DNA of 5,249 nt from Candidatus Hydrogenedentota bacterium (lineage in GTDB: Bacteria; Hydrogenedentota; Hydrogenedentia; Hydrogenedentales; SLHB01), in contig SLHB01000504.1 in NCBI GenBank assembly GCA_007136375.1, positions 1 through 5,249 of the forward strand, written 5' to 3'. Numbering within the stretch: the first letter of the stretch is position 1; each line of letters starts with the position of its first letter. Below the pieces are notes generated by a model. The model did not search any database. It was not told where the DNA came from and was given only the letters and a program-made list of their open reading frames with translations. Both the position numbers and the translations under genes were made by a program. This document shows, piece after piece, positions 1 through 5,249 of the stretch.

Positions 1-13
1 AGGAGTGGCCGCT

Positions 14-304
14 GTGACTGCAGAAGAGCTTATCAAGGATTTGGGTGGATGGGAAGGGTACCGGGTTGATTTCGCGGAGCGCCGGCTTCGGGATGAGGCG
101 TCCGGGGAGCACGCGGTGGTGGTCGGGCTGGTTTCCGAGGGCGGTCCGGGCCTTTGCGGAGCGTGCGGCTCGGCGTGCGCGCGCGTCCACGAGCAGGAGG
201 CGCGCTGGGTGCGGGAGTTGCCCGTGTTTGGCCAGTCATGCTGGTTGCGGGTCCACCAGCGGCGGCTCGAAGTTTCTCCATCCTTCCACTGTGTCAACAC
301 ATAA
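14..304 (+). pseudogene. ISL3-family transposase, N-terminal remnant
   Basis: This is the start of a cut-and-paste transposase of the ISL3 type, reduced to about 96 codons where intact members have several hundred. Numbered from the GTG at 14, it has the zinc-ribbon-like cysteines C48, C51 and C55, followed by VHE and RWVRELPVF (about 64-72), the family's N-terminal pattern. Homology stops after RRLE (about 83-86), just where the second Cys-x-x-Cys pair of the ribbon is expected. The last ten codons look foreign and end at TAA (302-304). I chose GTG 14 over the in-frame GTG at 5 because AGGAG at 1-5 lies 8 bases upstream of it. The whole catalytic region is missing, so the fragment cannot be active. 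The family call comes from the motif pattern and is good but unconfirmed; the broken state is clear. Confidence 0.72.
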
Positions 305-465
305 TATGGTCCATACTGTTTGGGTTCCTGACCTTGCTTTCGCGGCCCGGGCATCATCTGCTCGGTAAGCGCGCCCCGCTGTATGGGGCCGATATGCGCC
401 AACTCCTCCAGAATCTGCGCGCGTCCGCGCCCAATGGCGGTGATTTCTTCTGTTCGTGAGTTCAC
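259..465 (-). pseudogene. DUF6788-type protein, N-terminal remnant
   Basis: On the minus strand a GTG at 465-463 is preceded by AAGGA with a 7-base spacer. It opens a frame whose first 69 codons match my recollection of DUF6788: an N-terminal helix, then GPIQRGALTEQ (26-36), YGPYYVLTQ (51-59) and KDGETSSRR (61-69). DUF6788 proteins are small, of unknown function, and often found beside transposases. After residue 69 the frame stays open to the window edge, but it then reads the antisense of the transposase fragment and no longer looks like the family. The expected C-terminal part is therefore lost at about 259-271, the same place where the facing transposase breaks. No function can be assigned; a passenger or accessory gene of the mobile element is the simplest guess. 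The start and family are moderately sure; the protein is probably dead. Confidence 0.6.
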
Positions 466-804
466 GGTGTTATCCTTTTCCCAGCTATCCGTAGGTGAGA
501 CTGGCAACGCCGCATTGTAAAGAAACCTATACAACAAGACCGCCGTAACACATCCTCTCAAGAACTACCCGGCCGCTATTCCCACTTTGGTGACGCAGGC
601 CCTCCCCAAGTCGCCGGACAAGACTCCCCGGACATCGTTGCGAGATCTCATCCCCACGCCGGGGAAGAACAGCGGCTTTCACCCATGGAGTGAACGGGTA
701 TCGCCGGCGTCTTGCCGGCATGCAAGGCGGCCTTGAAGACGCGGCTCAGGGCCCCCGCCCCGCCAACGGCAGCCTTATTCGGCGATTGGGGCCTTTCCGC
801 GCGA
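466..804. other. Gene-free intergenic stretch
   Basis: No convincing protein or RNA gene is visible here. Short ORFs exist on both strands (for example 527-721 minus and 690-872 plus), but they have no clear ribosome site or recognisable motif. Visible structure is limited to two CCGGACA copies (614-620 and 628-634), an inverted repeat at 707-742, and the first copy of a direct repeat at 782-789. The left part probably includes the outer end of the mobile-element relic. I could not identify a terminal inverted repeat or a target-site duplication, since the other end of the element lies outside the window. Confidence 0.6.
707..742. repeat. Inverted repeat / potential hairpin
   Basis: GCGTCTT (707-713) and AAGACGC (736-742) are perfect complements. 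A smaller hairpin, CAAGG-CGG-CCTTG, is nested at 723-735. A competing hairpin uses the self-complementary GCCGGC at 703-708 and 714-719. There is no T-rich tail, so this does not look like an intrinsic terminator. It lies upstream of the proposed ald promoter, so it would not be in that transcript. GC-rich DNA forms such repeats easily, and the role is unknown. Confidence 0.4.
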
Positions 805-808
805 TTGG
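782..808 (+). repeat. Direct repeat GCGATTGG, two copies before ald
   Basis: GCGATTGG occurs at 782-789 and again at 801-808, starting 19 bases apart. The first copy continues as GGGCC and the second as ACGGGCC. The second copy overlaps the proposed -35 element of the ald promoter, and the first sits just upstream, roughly two helical turns away. This position would suit an activator or repressor site. Lrp-type or PucR-type regulators control ald in mycobacteria and Bacillus respectively, but nothing here identifies the protein involved. Confidence 0.3.
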
Positions 809-834
809 ACGGGCCGATGCGCGGCGGGTATACT
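805..834 (+). promoter_or_regulatory. Candidate sigma70-type promoter for ald
   Basis: TTGGAC (805-810) and TATACT (829-834) are 18 bases apart. The -10 matches TATAAT at five of six positions. The -35 is weak, with only TTG conserved. Transcription would start near 841, leaving a leader of about 28 bases before the ATG at 869. GCGGG (824-828) and CCCGC (836-840) form an inverted repeat around the -10 box, a possible operator or simply GC-rich coincidence. Confidence 0.5.
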
Positions 835-868
835 CCCCGCGTCACGAAACGCCGCATTGGGAGGGGCT

Positions 869-1969
869 ATGATCGCCGGAGTGGTGAAAGAGATAAAGCC
901 TGGAGAGAACCGCGTGGCGGTCACGCCGGGGGGCGCGGCGGCCTATGTGGCCCATGACCACCGCATTCTTGTGGAGCGCGGCGCCGGCCTTGGGAGTGGG
1001 CTGACCGACAACGAATACGAAGCCGCCGGCGCGCGCATCGCTCCAGACGCGGACGCCGTGTGGGGCGAGGCGGAACTCGTCATCAAGGTGAAGGAGCCTT
1101 TGTCCGAGGAGATCGCCCGCATGCGGCCCGGACAGATCCTCTACACCTACCTGCATCTGGCGTCGGCCGAGGATCTTACCCGGGCGCTCTTGGATAAGGG
1201 CGTTATCGCCATCGGCTACGAAACGGTCCAATTGGACGACGGCTCGCTTCCGCTGCTCGCGCCGATGAGCGAAGTGGCGGGCCGCCTCGCGGTGCAAAAG
1301 GGCGCCCAGTGCTTGGAGGCCCACGCGCAGGGCCGGGGCGTCTTGCTCAGCGGGGCCTCCGGCGTACGCCCAGGCGAAGCCGTCATCCTCGGCGCCGGCA
1401 TCGTGGGCGCCAACGCCTGCCATATCGCGCTGGGGATGGGCGCGCGCGTCACCATCATGGACATCAACACAGCGCGGCTCCGCTACGTCTACGACATCAT
1501 GGGCAGCCACGTGACGACCTTGGTGTCAAACCGGGCCGCGCTCCACGAAGCGCTGCCCCAGGCCGACCTCGTCATCGGAGCCGTACTCATTCCCGGCGCC
1601 CGGGCCCCGCAGCTCATCACGGAGGGTCTCGTCCGCGAAATGCGGACCGGCGCTGTCATCGTCGACACCGCCATCGACCAAGGAGGTTGTTGCGCAACGG
1701 CCCGTCCCACGACTCACGCCGAACCCACCTATGCGGAGCACGGCGTCGTCCACTACTGCGTCACGAACATGCCCGCCGCCGTGCCCCGCACTTCAACGCA
1801 CGCCCTCGCAAATAGCACTCTCGGGTATGGACTCATGTTGGCGGACAAAGGCGCCGATGGGGCCATCGCGGCCGACGCCGCGCTGAAGCGGGGCGTCAAC
1901 GTATACAAAGGAAAGCTGGTCCATCCGGCCGTCGCGGAAAGTTTCGGCATGGAGCGCCATGCACTCTGA
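869..1969 (+). CDS. ald: Alanine dehydrogenase
   Basis: This cytoplasmic enzyme catalyses NAD-dependent oxidative deamination of L-alanine to pyruvate and ammonium, or the reverse. The product is 366 residues, close to the family's usual 370 or so. It begins MIAGVVKEIK like typical members. Known functional residues fall at the standard numbering of the characterised M. tuberculosis enzyme: R15 and K75 (pyruvate binding), H96 (catalytic, in TYLHLA), D198 after the Rossmann strand (NAD ribose), and D270 (catalytic, in AIDQGGC). The nucleotide-binding motif GAGIVG lies near 175-180, and PMSEVAGRLA precedes it. ATG 869 is preferred over an in-frame TTG at 857 because of this N-terminal match and the GGAGG at 860-864, although the 4-base spacer is short. 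A candidate promoter lies at 805-834. The last 11 bases overlap the M28-like gene, suggesting a coupled pair. Nothing appears broken, and the call is very secure. Confidence 0.97.
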   Translation: MIAGVVKEIKPGENRVAVTPGGAAAYVAHDHRILVERGAGLGSGLTDNEYEAAGARIAPDADAVWGEAELVIKVKEPLSEEIARMRPGQILYTYLHLASAEDLTRALLDKGVIAIGYETVQLDDGSLPLLAPMSEVAGRLAVQKGAQCLEAHAQGRGVLLSGASGVRPGEAVILGAGIVGANACHIALGMGARVTIMDINTARLRYVYDIMGSHVTTLVSNRAALHEALPQADLVIGAVLIPGARAPQLITEGLVREMRTGAVIVDTAIDQGGCCATARPTTHAEPTYAEHGVVHYCVTNMPAAVPRTSTHALANSTLGYGLMLADKGADGAIAADAALKRGVNVYKGKLVHPAVAESFGMERHAL

Positions 1970-3161
1970 AACCGCCGGGGACTCCATCCGCCAGGACATG
2001 CGCTACCTCGCGGGCACATTGCCGCACCGGGGCGCGAACACGGAGAATGAACGGACCGCGGCGGAGTACATCCACAAACGCTTCAAGGAAAACACCAACC
2101 AGAGCGCCATCGAAGACTTCCACTCCATCGACACGTACCACTTCCTGTTCGCCTCCTACATGGGCGAGTTCTTCATCGTGTCCCTCGTGGCCTTTTGGTT
2201 TCCCCTCGCGGCGTTGATCTACGGAAGCATCGTCTTCGTCACATATATCGCGGAGTTTACCGGATACCGGGTCGCCTCCAGGCTGTTGCCCGAGTACGCC
2301 AGCCAGAACGTGACGGCCCGCTTCCCGGGCGCGCGCGGGAAGCGCCAGATTGTCGTCCTGGCCCATTATGACTCGCCCAAGGACACGCCCCTGGCGAAGC
2401 CCCAGGCCGCGCAATGGCTTCGCCCCGTCCACTTTGGCCTCGTCGCCTGCATGATGGTCGTCATTCTGTCATGCCTCATGGGCGTGCTCGAGCTCTTCCA
2501 AGACGGTCCCATGCGCGTCGATCTTGTGTCGCGCTGGGCGGCCACGGGCATCCTCGTGACGGCGGCCGGCGCGCTGGCCTTGTGGGAAGCGATGGCCGAC
2601 TTCCAGCCTGGCGCGAACAACAACGCGAGCGGAACGGCGGTTCTCCTCGAACTGGCGAACCGGCTCCGGGAAACGCCGCCGGAAGACGCCGACGTCTGGC
2701 TCGTCGCCACGGGCAGCAAAGAAGGCTGGCTCAACGGCGTCCGCGACTTTATCGTGCGCCATGACCTTGACCAGGCGGACGCGTATATGGTGAACATCGA
2801 GCAAGTGGGCGCTGGCGAACTCGCGTGCATCGAAGGCGAGGGCCTGCTCCATACCTTCCACAGCGACAAGGCCCTCACCGCGCTCATGCTTGAGGAAGGC
2901 GAGGCCTTCAACGCCCAATCCCGGACGCACCGGGGCGTCCCGACGGATCTGCTCATTCCGTTGACCCGGGGCTACCGCGCCGCCGGCATCATGGGCGCCG
3001 AATCGCCGGGAACCGAACGGCACACCGACTCCCTGGCTCATGTAGATTTCCAACTGGCCTGGCAGGCGGCCAATTGGGCCGAGCAAGTCGTGCGCCGGCT
3101 GGACACGGACGCGGCCGAGAAAGCGAAGGCCGAAGCGCCCGGCGCTGTGCGGGCTTCATGA
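1959..3161 (+). CDS. Membrane M28-family peptidase homologue, altered active site
   Basis: This 400-residue protein resembles M28 dinuclear-zinc aminopeptidases with membrane helices inserted in the fold. An N-terminal cap (about 13-60) contains RYLAGTLPHRG. Hydrophobic segments at about 66-80, 82-100, 157-178 and 193-212 suggest four helices, which would place all peptidase-like parts on one membrane side. Family motifs follow in order: AHYDS (H136, D138), GANNNASG (218-225), GSKEG (252-256), NIEQVG (279-284), GVPTD (326-330) and RHTDSLAHVD (354-363, H355). In active members the second reads GANDNASG and the third has Glu-Glu. Here N221 replaces the metal-bridging Asp, K254 replaces the catalytic Glu, and E281 stands where Asp is usual; H136, E255 and H355 remain. 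Peptidase activity is therefore doubtful. The start overlaps the end of ald by 11 bases, with GGAG at 1951-1954; M14 (position 1998) is a possible later start. The substrate is unknown. Confidence 0.85.
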   Translation: MHSETAGDSIRQDMRYLAGTLPHRGANTENERTAAEYIHKRFKENTNQSAIEDFHSIDTYHFLFASYMGEFFIVSLVAFWFPLAALIYGSIVFVTYIAEFTGYRVASRLLPEYASQNVTARFPGARGKRQIVVLAHYDSPKDTPLAKPQAAQWLRPVHFGLVACMMVVILSCLMGVLELFQDGPMRVDLVSRWAATGILVTAAGALALWEAMADFQPGANNNASGTAVLLELANRLRETPPEDADVWLVATGSKEGWLNGVRDFIVRHDLDQADAYMVNIEQVGAGELACIEGEGLLHTFHSDKALTALMLEEGEAFNAQSRTHRGVPTDLLIPLTRGYRAAGIMGAESPGTERHTDSLAHVDFQLAWQAANWAEQVVRRLDTDAAEKAKAEAPGAVRAS

Positions 3162-3262
3162 ACACGGGGACCGAACATGCAAAAAGCATTGACGGCGCCA
3201 GGCCGAGCCGTTACCATTGCGGCAAGCGAAAGGGGAATCCCATAGGAGGCGCTTACCCATGA
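3158..3262 (+). CDS. Possible 34-codon bridging ORF
   Basis: An ATG at 3158-3160 overlaps the TGA of the M28-like gene as ATGA. The frame runs 34 codons and stops at a TGA (3260-3262) that overlaps the ATG of the mutase, again as ATGA. The product would be small and basic, with YHCGKRKG near its middle and no recognised domain or signal peptide. No good ribosome site precedes it, so translation would depend on reinitiation after the M28-like gene. If translated, it would carry ribosomes across the gap to the mutase start. A chance open frame is the more likely explanation, and conservation has not been seen. Confidence 0.2.
   Translation: MNTGTEHAKSIDGARPSRYHCGKRKGNPIGGAYP
3189..3217 (+). 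promoter_or_regulatory. Candidate sigma70-type promoter for the mutase gene
   Basis: TTGACG (3189-3194) matches the -35 consensus at five of six positions. It is followed after exactly 17 bases by TACCAT (3212-3217), which matches the -10 consensus at four of six. Transcription would start near 3224, giving a leader of about 35 bases that contains the ribosome site. This suggests the mutase can be expressed separately from the two upstream genes. Confidence 0.5.
3244..3249 (+). promoter_or_regulatory. Ribosome binding site of the mutase gene
   Basis: AGGAGG lies 9 bases before the ATG at 3259 and is the strongest Shine-Dalgarno match in the window. It decides the start at 3259 over an upstream in-frame ATG-like start at 3217, because translation from 3217 would run through this site and add 14 residues that do not fit the family. 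Confidence 0.85.
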
Positions 3263-4644
3263 ACATCAACCCACAGATCTTCCGCGAGTACGACATCCGG
3301 GGCATCGCCGGAACGGACCTAAACGAAGCAATCATGGAGCGGCTGGGCATGGCTGTGGCCGCATACATGCGCGGCAAGAAACAGCACAACTGCATCGCCG
3401 TCGGCCGGGACGGGCGGCACACATCCAAGCCCTTCGCCAACGCGGTCATCGACGGCCTCACCGCCTGCGGCCTCAATGTCATTGACATCGGCATGGTCCC
3501 GACTCCCGTCCTGTACTTCGCCCTCTTCAACCTTGACGTGGACGGCGGCATCATGATCACGGCGAGCCACAACCCTTCGGAATACAACGGGATGAAGGTG
3601 GCCGTGGGCGCTTCCACCATTCACGGCGGCGAGATCCAGAAGCTCCGCAAGTTGGCCGAGGGCGACTCGTTCCCAAAAGCGCGGGGCGCCGTGAACATCA
3701 CCCGCATGGACATGGTGAAGAAGTACCAGCAACGCGTCGCCCGCGGAATCAAGCTGAAGCGCAAGCTGAAGGTTGTCGTGGACGCGGGCAACGGTCCCGG
3801 GGGCGAAGTGGCCGTGCCCTTGTACGAGAAGCTGGGCTGCGAGGTCATCCCCCTGTATTGCGACGTCGATCCGGACTTCCCCAACCATCATCCCGATCCA
3901 ACGGTCGAGAAGAACCTCAAGGATCTCATCGCCGCGGTGAAGGAGCACAAGGCCGACGTCGGCATCGCCTTTGATGGCGACGTGGACCGCATCGGCGCCG
4001 TGGATGAACAGGGCAACGTCATCTGGGGCGACAAGCTCTTGCTCCTTTTCGCCCGCTCCGTGTTGGCCGAGAAACCCGGCGCCGCCATCATCGGGGAGGT
4101 GAAGTGCTCCCGCACCCTCTTCGACGATGTGGAGAAGAACGGCGGCAAGGCGATCATGAACATGACCGGCCATTCCCTCATCAAAGCGGCGATGAAGGAG
4201 CACAAGGCGGAGCTCGCCGGCGAGATGAGCGGCCACATCTTCTTCAAGCATCGTTGGTACGGCTTCGACGACGCCATCTACGCGGGCGCGCGGCTCCTCG
4301 AATTGCTGAGCAAGGGACGGCGCCCGTTGAGCCGTCATCTCGCCAACGTGCCGGAGACCCACGTGACGGAAGAGATCCGGGTCGAGACCGACGAGAGCAA
4401 GAAGTTCGAGATCGTGAAGGAAGCCACGGAGTATTTCCAGAAGGAATTGGAACTCAACGTCAACACCATCGACGGCGCGCGCATCGAGTTCCCCGACGGG
4501 TGGGGCCTCCTGCGGGCCTCCAACACCTCGCCCGTTCTAGTCATGCGGTTCGAGGCCGAGACGGCGGAGCGCTTGAAGGAAATCCGGAAGATCGTGGAGA
4601 AGAAGGTGAAGGAGCTGAACAAGGGCGTTGGCGCCGGCGCCTGA
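3259..4644 (+). CDS. Phosphomannomutase/phosphoglucomutase (PMM/PGM)
   Basis: This cytoplasmic enzyme of the alpha-D-phosphohexomutase superfamily interconverts hexose 6-phosphates and 1-phosphates. It supplies precursors for GDP-mannose or UDP-glucose and so for polysaccharides and envelope glycans. The 461 residues are close to the 463 of Pseudomonas AlgC, and all four domains are present. FREYDIRG lies at 8-15. TASHNP (101-106) carries the phosphoserine S103. DGDVDR (239-244) supplies the Mg2+ ligands D239, D241 and D243. GEMSGH (321-326) is the sugar-specificity loop, with E322, S324 and H326 as in enzymes that use both mannose and glucose phosphates. RASNTSP (419-425) binds phosphate. 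The C-terminal helix is rich in Lys and Glu. The gene has a strong ribosome site, its own candidate promoter, and a hairpin terminator 17 bases after the stop. Dual specificity is inferred from the motif; phosphoglucosamine mutase is less likely. Confidence 0.95.
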   Translation: MNINPQIFREYDIRGIAGTDLNEAIMERLGMAVAAYMRGKKQHNCIAVGRDGRHTSKPFANAVIDGLTACGLNVIDIGMVPTPVLYFALFNLDVDGGIMITASHNPSEYNGMKVAVGASTIHGGEIQKLRKLAEGDSFPKARGAVNITRMDMVKKYQQRVARGIKLKRKLKVVVDAGNGPGGEVAVPLYEKLGCEVIPLYCDVDPDFPNHHPDPTVEKNLKDLIAAVKEHKADVGIAFDGDVDRIGAVDEQGNVIWGDKLLLLFARSVLAEKPGAAIIGEVKCSRTLFDDVEKNGGKAIMNMTGHSLIKAAMKEHKAELAGEMSGHIFFKHRWYGFDDAIYAGARLLELLSKGRRPLSRHLANVPETHVTEEIRVETDESKKFEIVKEATEYFQKELELNVNTIDGARIEFPDGWGLLRASNTSPVLVMRFEAETAERLKEIRKIVEKKVKELNKGVGAGA

Positions 4645-4661
4645 TCGCTCATGAGAAATGA

Positions 4662-4717
4662 AGCGCGGCGGCGATCTCCCAATGGTTCGGGGAGCCGCCG
4701 CCGCGCTGTTCGTTTCT
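4662..4717. terminator. Probable bidirectional intrinsic terminator
   Basis: AGCGCGGCGGCG (4662-4673) pairs perfectly over 12 bases with 4696-4707. A small internal bulge (AT opposite C) is followed by an inner stem, CTCCC (4676-4680) with GGGAG (4690-4694), and a 9-base loop. On the plus strand GTTCGTTTCT follows, a moderately T-rich tail. On the minus strand the outflow reads TTCATTTCTCATG, also T-rich. The hairpin lies 17 bases after the mutase stop and 38 bases beyond the end of the convergent DUF1080 gene, so it can serve both. The stem is strong and the tails are only fair. Confidence 0.8.
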
Positions 4718-4745
4718 GGCGTGGCCAGGCGCGAGAACGCCTAGT

Positions 4746-5249
4746 TCACTCGGCGTCCAACTCGCGGATCATGATATTGCGGTAGGCGACCCAGTCGCCG
4801 TGATCCTGCAGGCCGATATATCCTTCGTCGGCCGCGGCGAAGGGCGGATCGTTGAACTTGCTCGCCTCAACCATCTCGTCCCACTCGTCCGTGCCGATCT
4901 CGAAGGTGAAAAGCAGACGCCCATTCATGTGGTGCTCGACATAGTCGCCCTTCTTGACGATGCGCGCCGTGTTCACCTCGCCCGTGGGACGCTCCACTTC
5001 GTCCCAGACCAACGAGCCGATGAGATCGAAAAGCGAACCCGCCGCGGTCACCGGCGATTGCGTCGCCGAATTGTCCAAAATCTGGTACTCGGGCGCGCTA
5101 TGCCAGATGGGGCCGTCTGTCTCCTGGGCCAGGTAGAAGATGCCGGAATTGCTTCCGTCGGCCACCTTCCACTCCATGAATAGCTCGAATGACCCGAACT
5201 CTTCGTGGGTGATGATGTCGCCCGCGCCGGACTCTTCCAGCGCAAGCCA
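4746..5249 (-). CDS. 3-keto-disaccharide hydrolase (DUF1080) domain protein, partial
   Basis: The C-terminal 167 codons of a gene that enters from beyond the right edge. The fold is the concanavalin-like beta-jelly roll of the DUF1080 / 3-keto-disaccharide hydrolase family, generally exported proteins linked to glycan breakdown. Family landmarks in order are GDIITHEEFGSFELFMEWKV, then NSGIFYL, PEYQILDN, GEVNTARIV, DYVEHHMNGRLL and, near the end, GYIGLQDHGDWVAYRNIMIREL. The frame continues 24 codons upstream of the internal ATG at 5177-5175 with good family sequence, so that Met is not the start. The true start and any signal peptide are outside the window. The gene ends at TGA (4748-4746) and converges on the mutase across a shared terminator. 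The family call is secure; the actual substrate is unknown, and few members have been tested biochemically. Confidence 0.92.
   Translation of the reverse strand, partial: WLALEESGAGDIITHEEFGSFELFMEWKVADGSNSGIFYLAQETDGPIWHSAPEYQILDNSATQSPVTAAGSLFDLIGSLVWDEVERPTGEVNTARIVKKGDYVEHHMNGRLLFTFEIGTDEWDEMVEASKFNDPPFAAADEGYIGLQDHGDWVAYRNIMIRELDAE

Noticed and set aside
514..519. A TACAAT -10-like box on the minus strand upstream of the DUF6788 fragment
   Set aside because: The nearest -35-like sequence (TTGTTG) is only 13 bases away, too close for a standard promoter, so I did not call it.
527..721. A 64-codon minus-strand ORF in the gene-free stretch
   Set aside because: The composition is arginine-rich, as expected for random GC-rich DNA, with no motif and no convincing ribosome site.
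690..872. A 60-codon plus-strand ORF (GTG start) whose TGA overlaps the ald ATG as ATGA
   Set aside because: There is no clear ribosome site or protein motif, and the proposed ald promoter and repeats lie inside it. The ATGA overlap follows simply from ald beginning ATGA.
842..1510. A 222-codon open frame on the minus strand opposite ald
   Set aside because: The plus strand carries an unambiguous alanine dehydrogenase with all catalytic residues; the antisense frame shows no domain or ribosome site.
3319..4362. A 347-codon open frame on the minus strand opposite the mutase gene
   Set aside because: It is a mirror frame of a GC-rich gene with strong codon-position bias. Its product has low-complexity composition and no recognisable motif, while the plus strand encodes every landmark of the mutase.
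4718..4740. A GGCGT/ACGCC inverted repeat just beyond the DUF1080 stop
   Set aside because: The stem is five bases with a 13-base loop; the much stronger adjacent hairpin at 4662-4707 already explains termination.

Overview
The window is GC-rich bacterial chromosome. It holds one ordinary metabolic gene block bounded on the left by the wreck of a mobile element and on the right by a convergent gene that runs off the edge. The last gene is a 3-keto-disaccharide hydrolase (DUF1080-type) protein. This family is especially common in Planctomycetota, Verrucomicrobiota, Hydrogenedentota and Bacteroidota. With the high GC and the ISL3/DUF6788 relics, that fits a PVC-like or Hydrogenedentota-like bacterium, but the placement is an inference from family distribution only.

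Layout. Positions 1-465 hold two gene fragments facing each other: the N-terminal part of an ISL3-type transposase (+) and the N-terminal part of a DUF6788-type protein (-). Both lose homology at the same spot, about 259-271. Positions 466-804 carry no convincing gene, only small repeats and an inverted repeat. A sigma70-like promoter (805-834) then leads into alanine dehydrogenase (869-1969). Its 3' end overlaps by 11 bases the start of a four-helix membrane homologue of M28 zinc aminopeptidases (1959-3161). A 97-base gap holds a second, good sigma70-like promoter and a strong AGGAGG ribosome site. It is also spanned by a 34-codon ORF whose start and stop both form ATGA overlaps with its neighbours. 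Next comes a complete phosphomannomutase/phosphoglucomutase (3259-4644). A strong hairpin (4662-4707) lies between this gene and the convergent DUF1080 gene (4746 to beyond 5249) and probably terminates both.

How the genes work together. Alanine dehydrogenase and the M28 homologue look like a translationally coupled pair. A link between peptide or amino-acid turnover and alanine deamination is plausible. However, the M28 homologue has Asn in place of the metal-bridging Asp and Lys in place of the catalytic Glu, so it may not be a peptidase at all. The mutase makes hexose-1-phosphates for nucleotide-sugar and polysaccharide synthesis. It appears to have its own promoter and need not share function with the upstream pair.

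I see no clearly new multi-gene system. The points most worth a second look are the altered active site of the M28 homologue, the head-on double truncation in the mobile-element relic, and the 34-codon bridging ORF.
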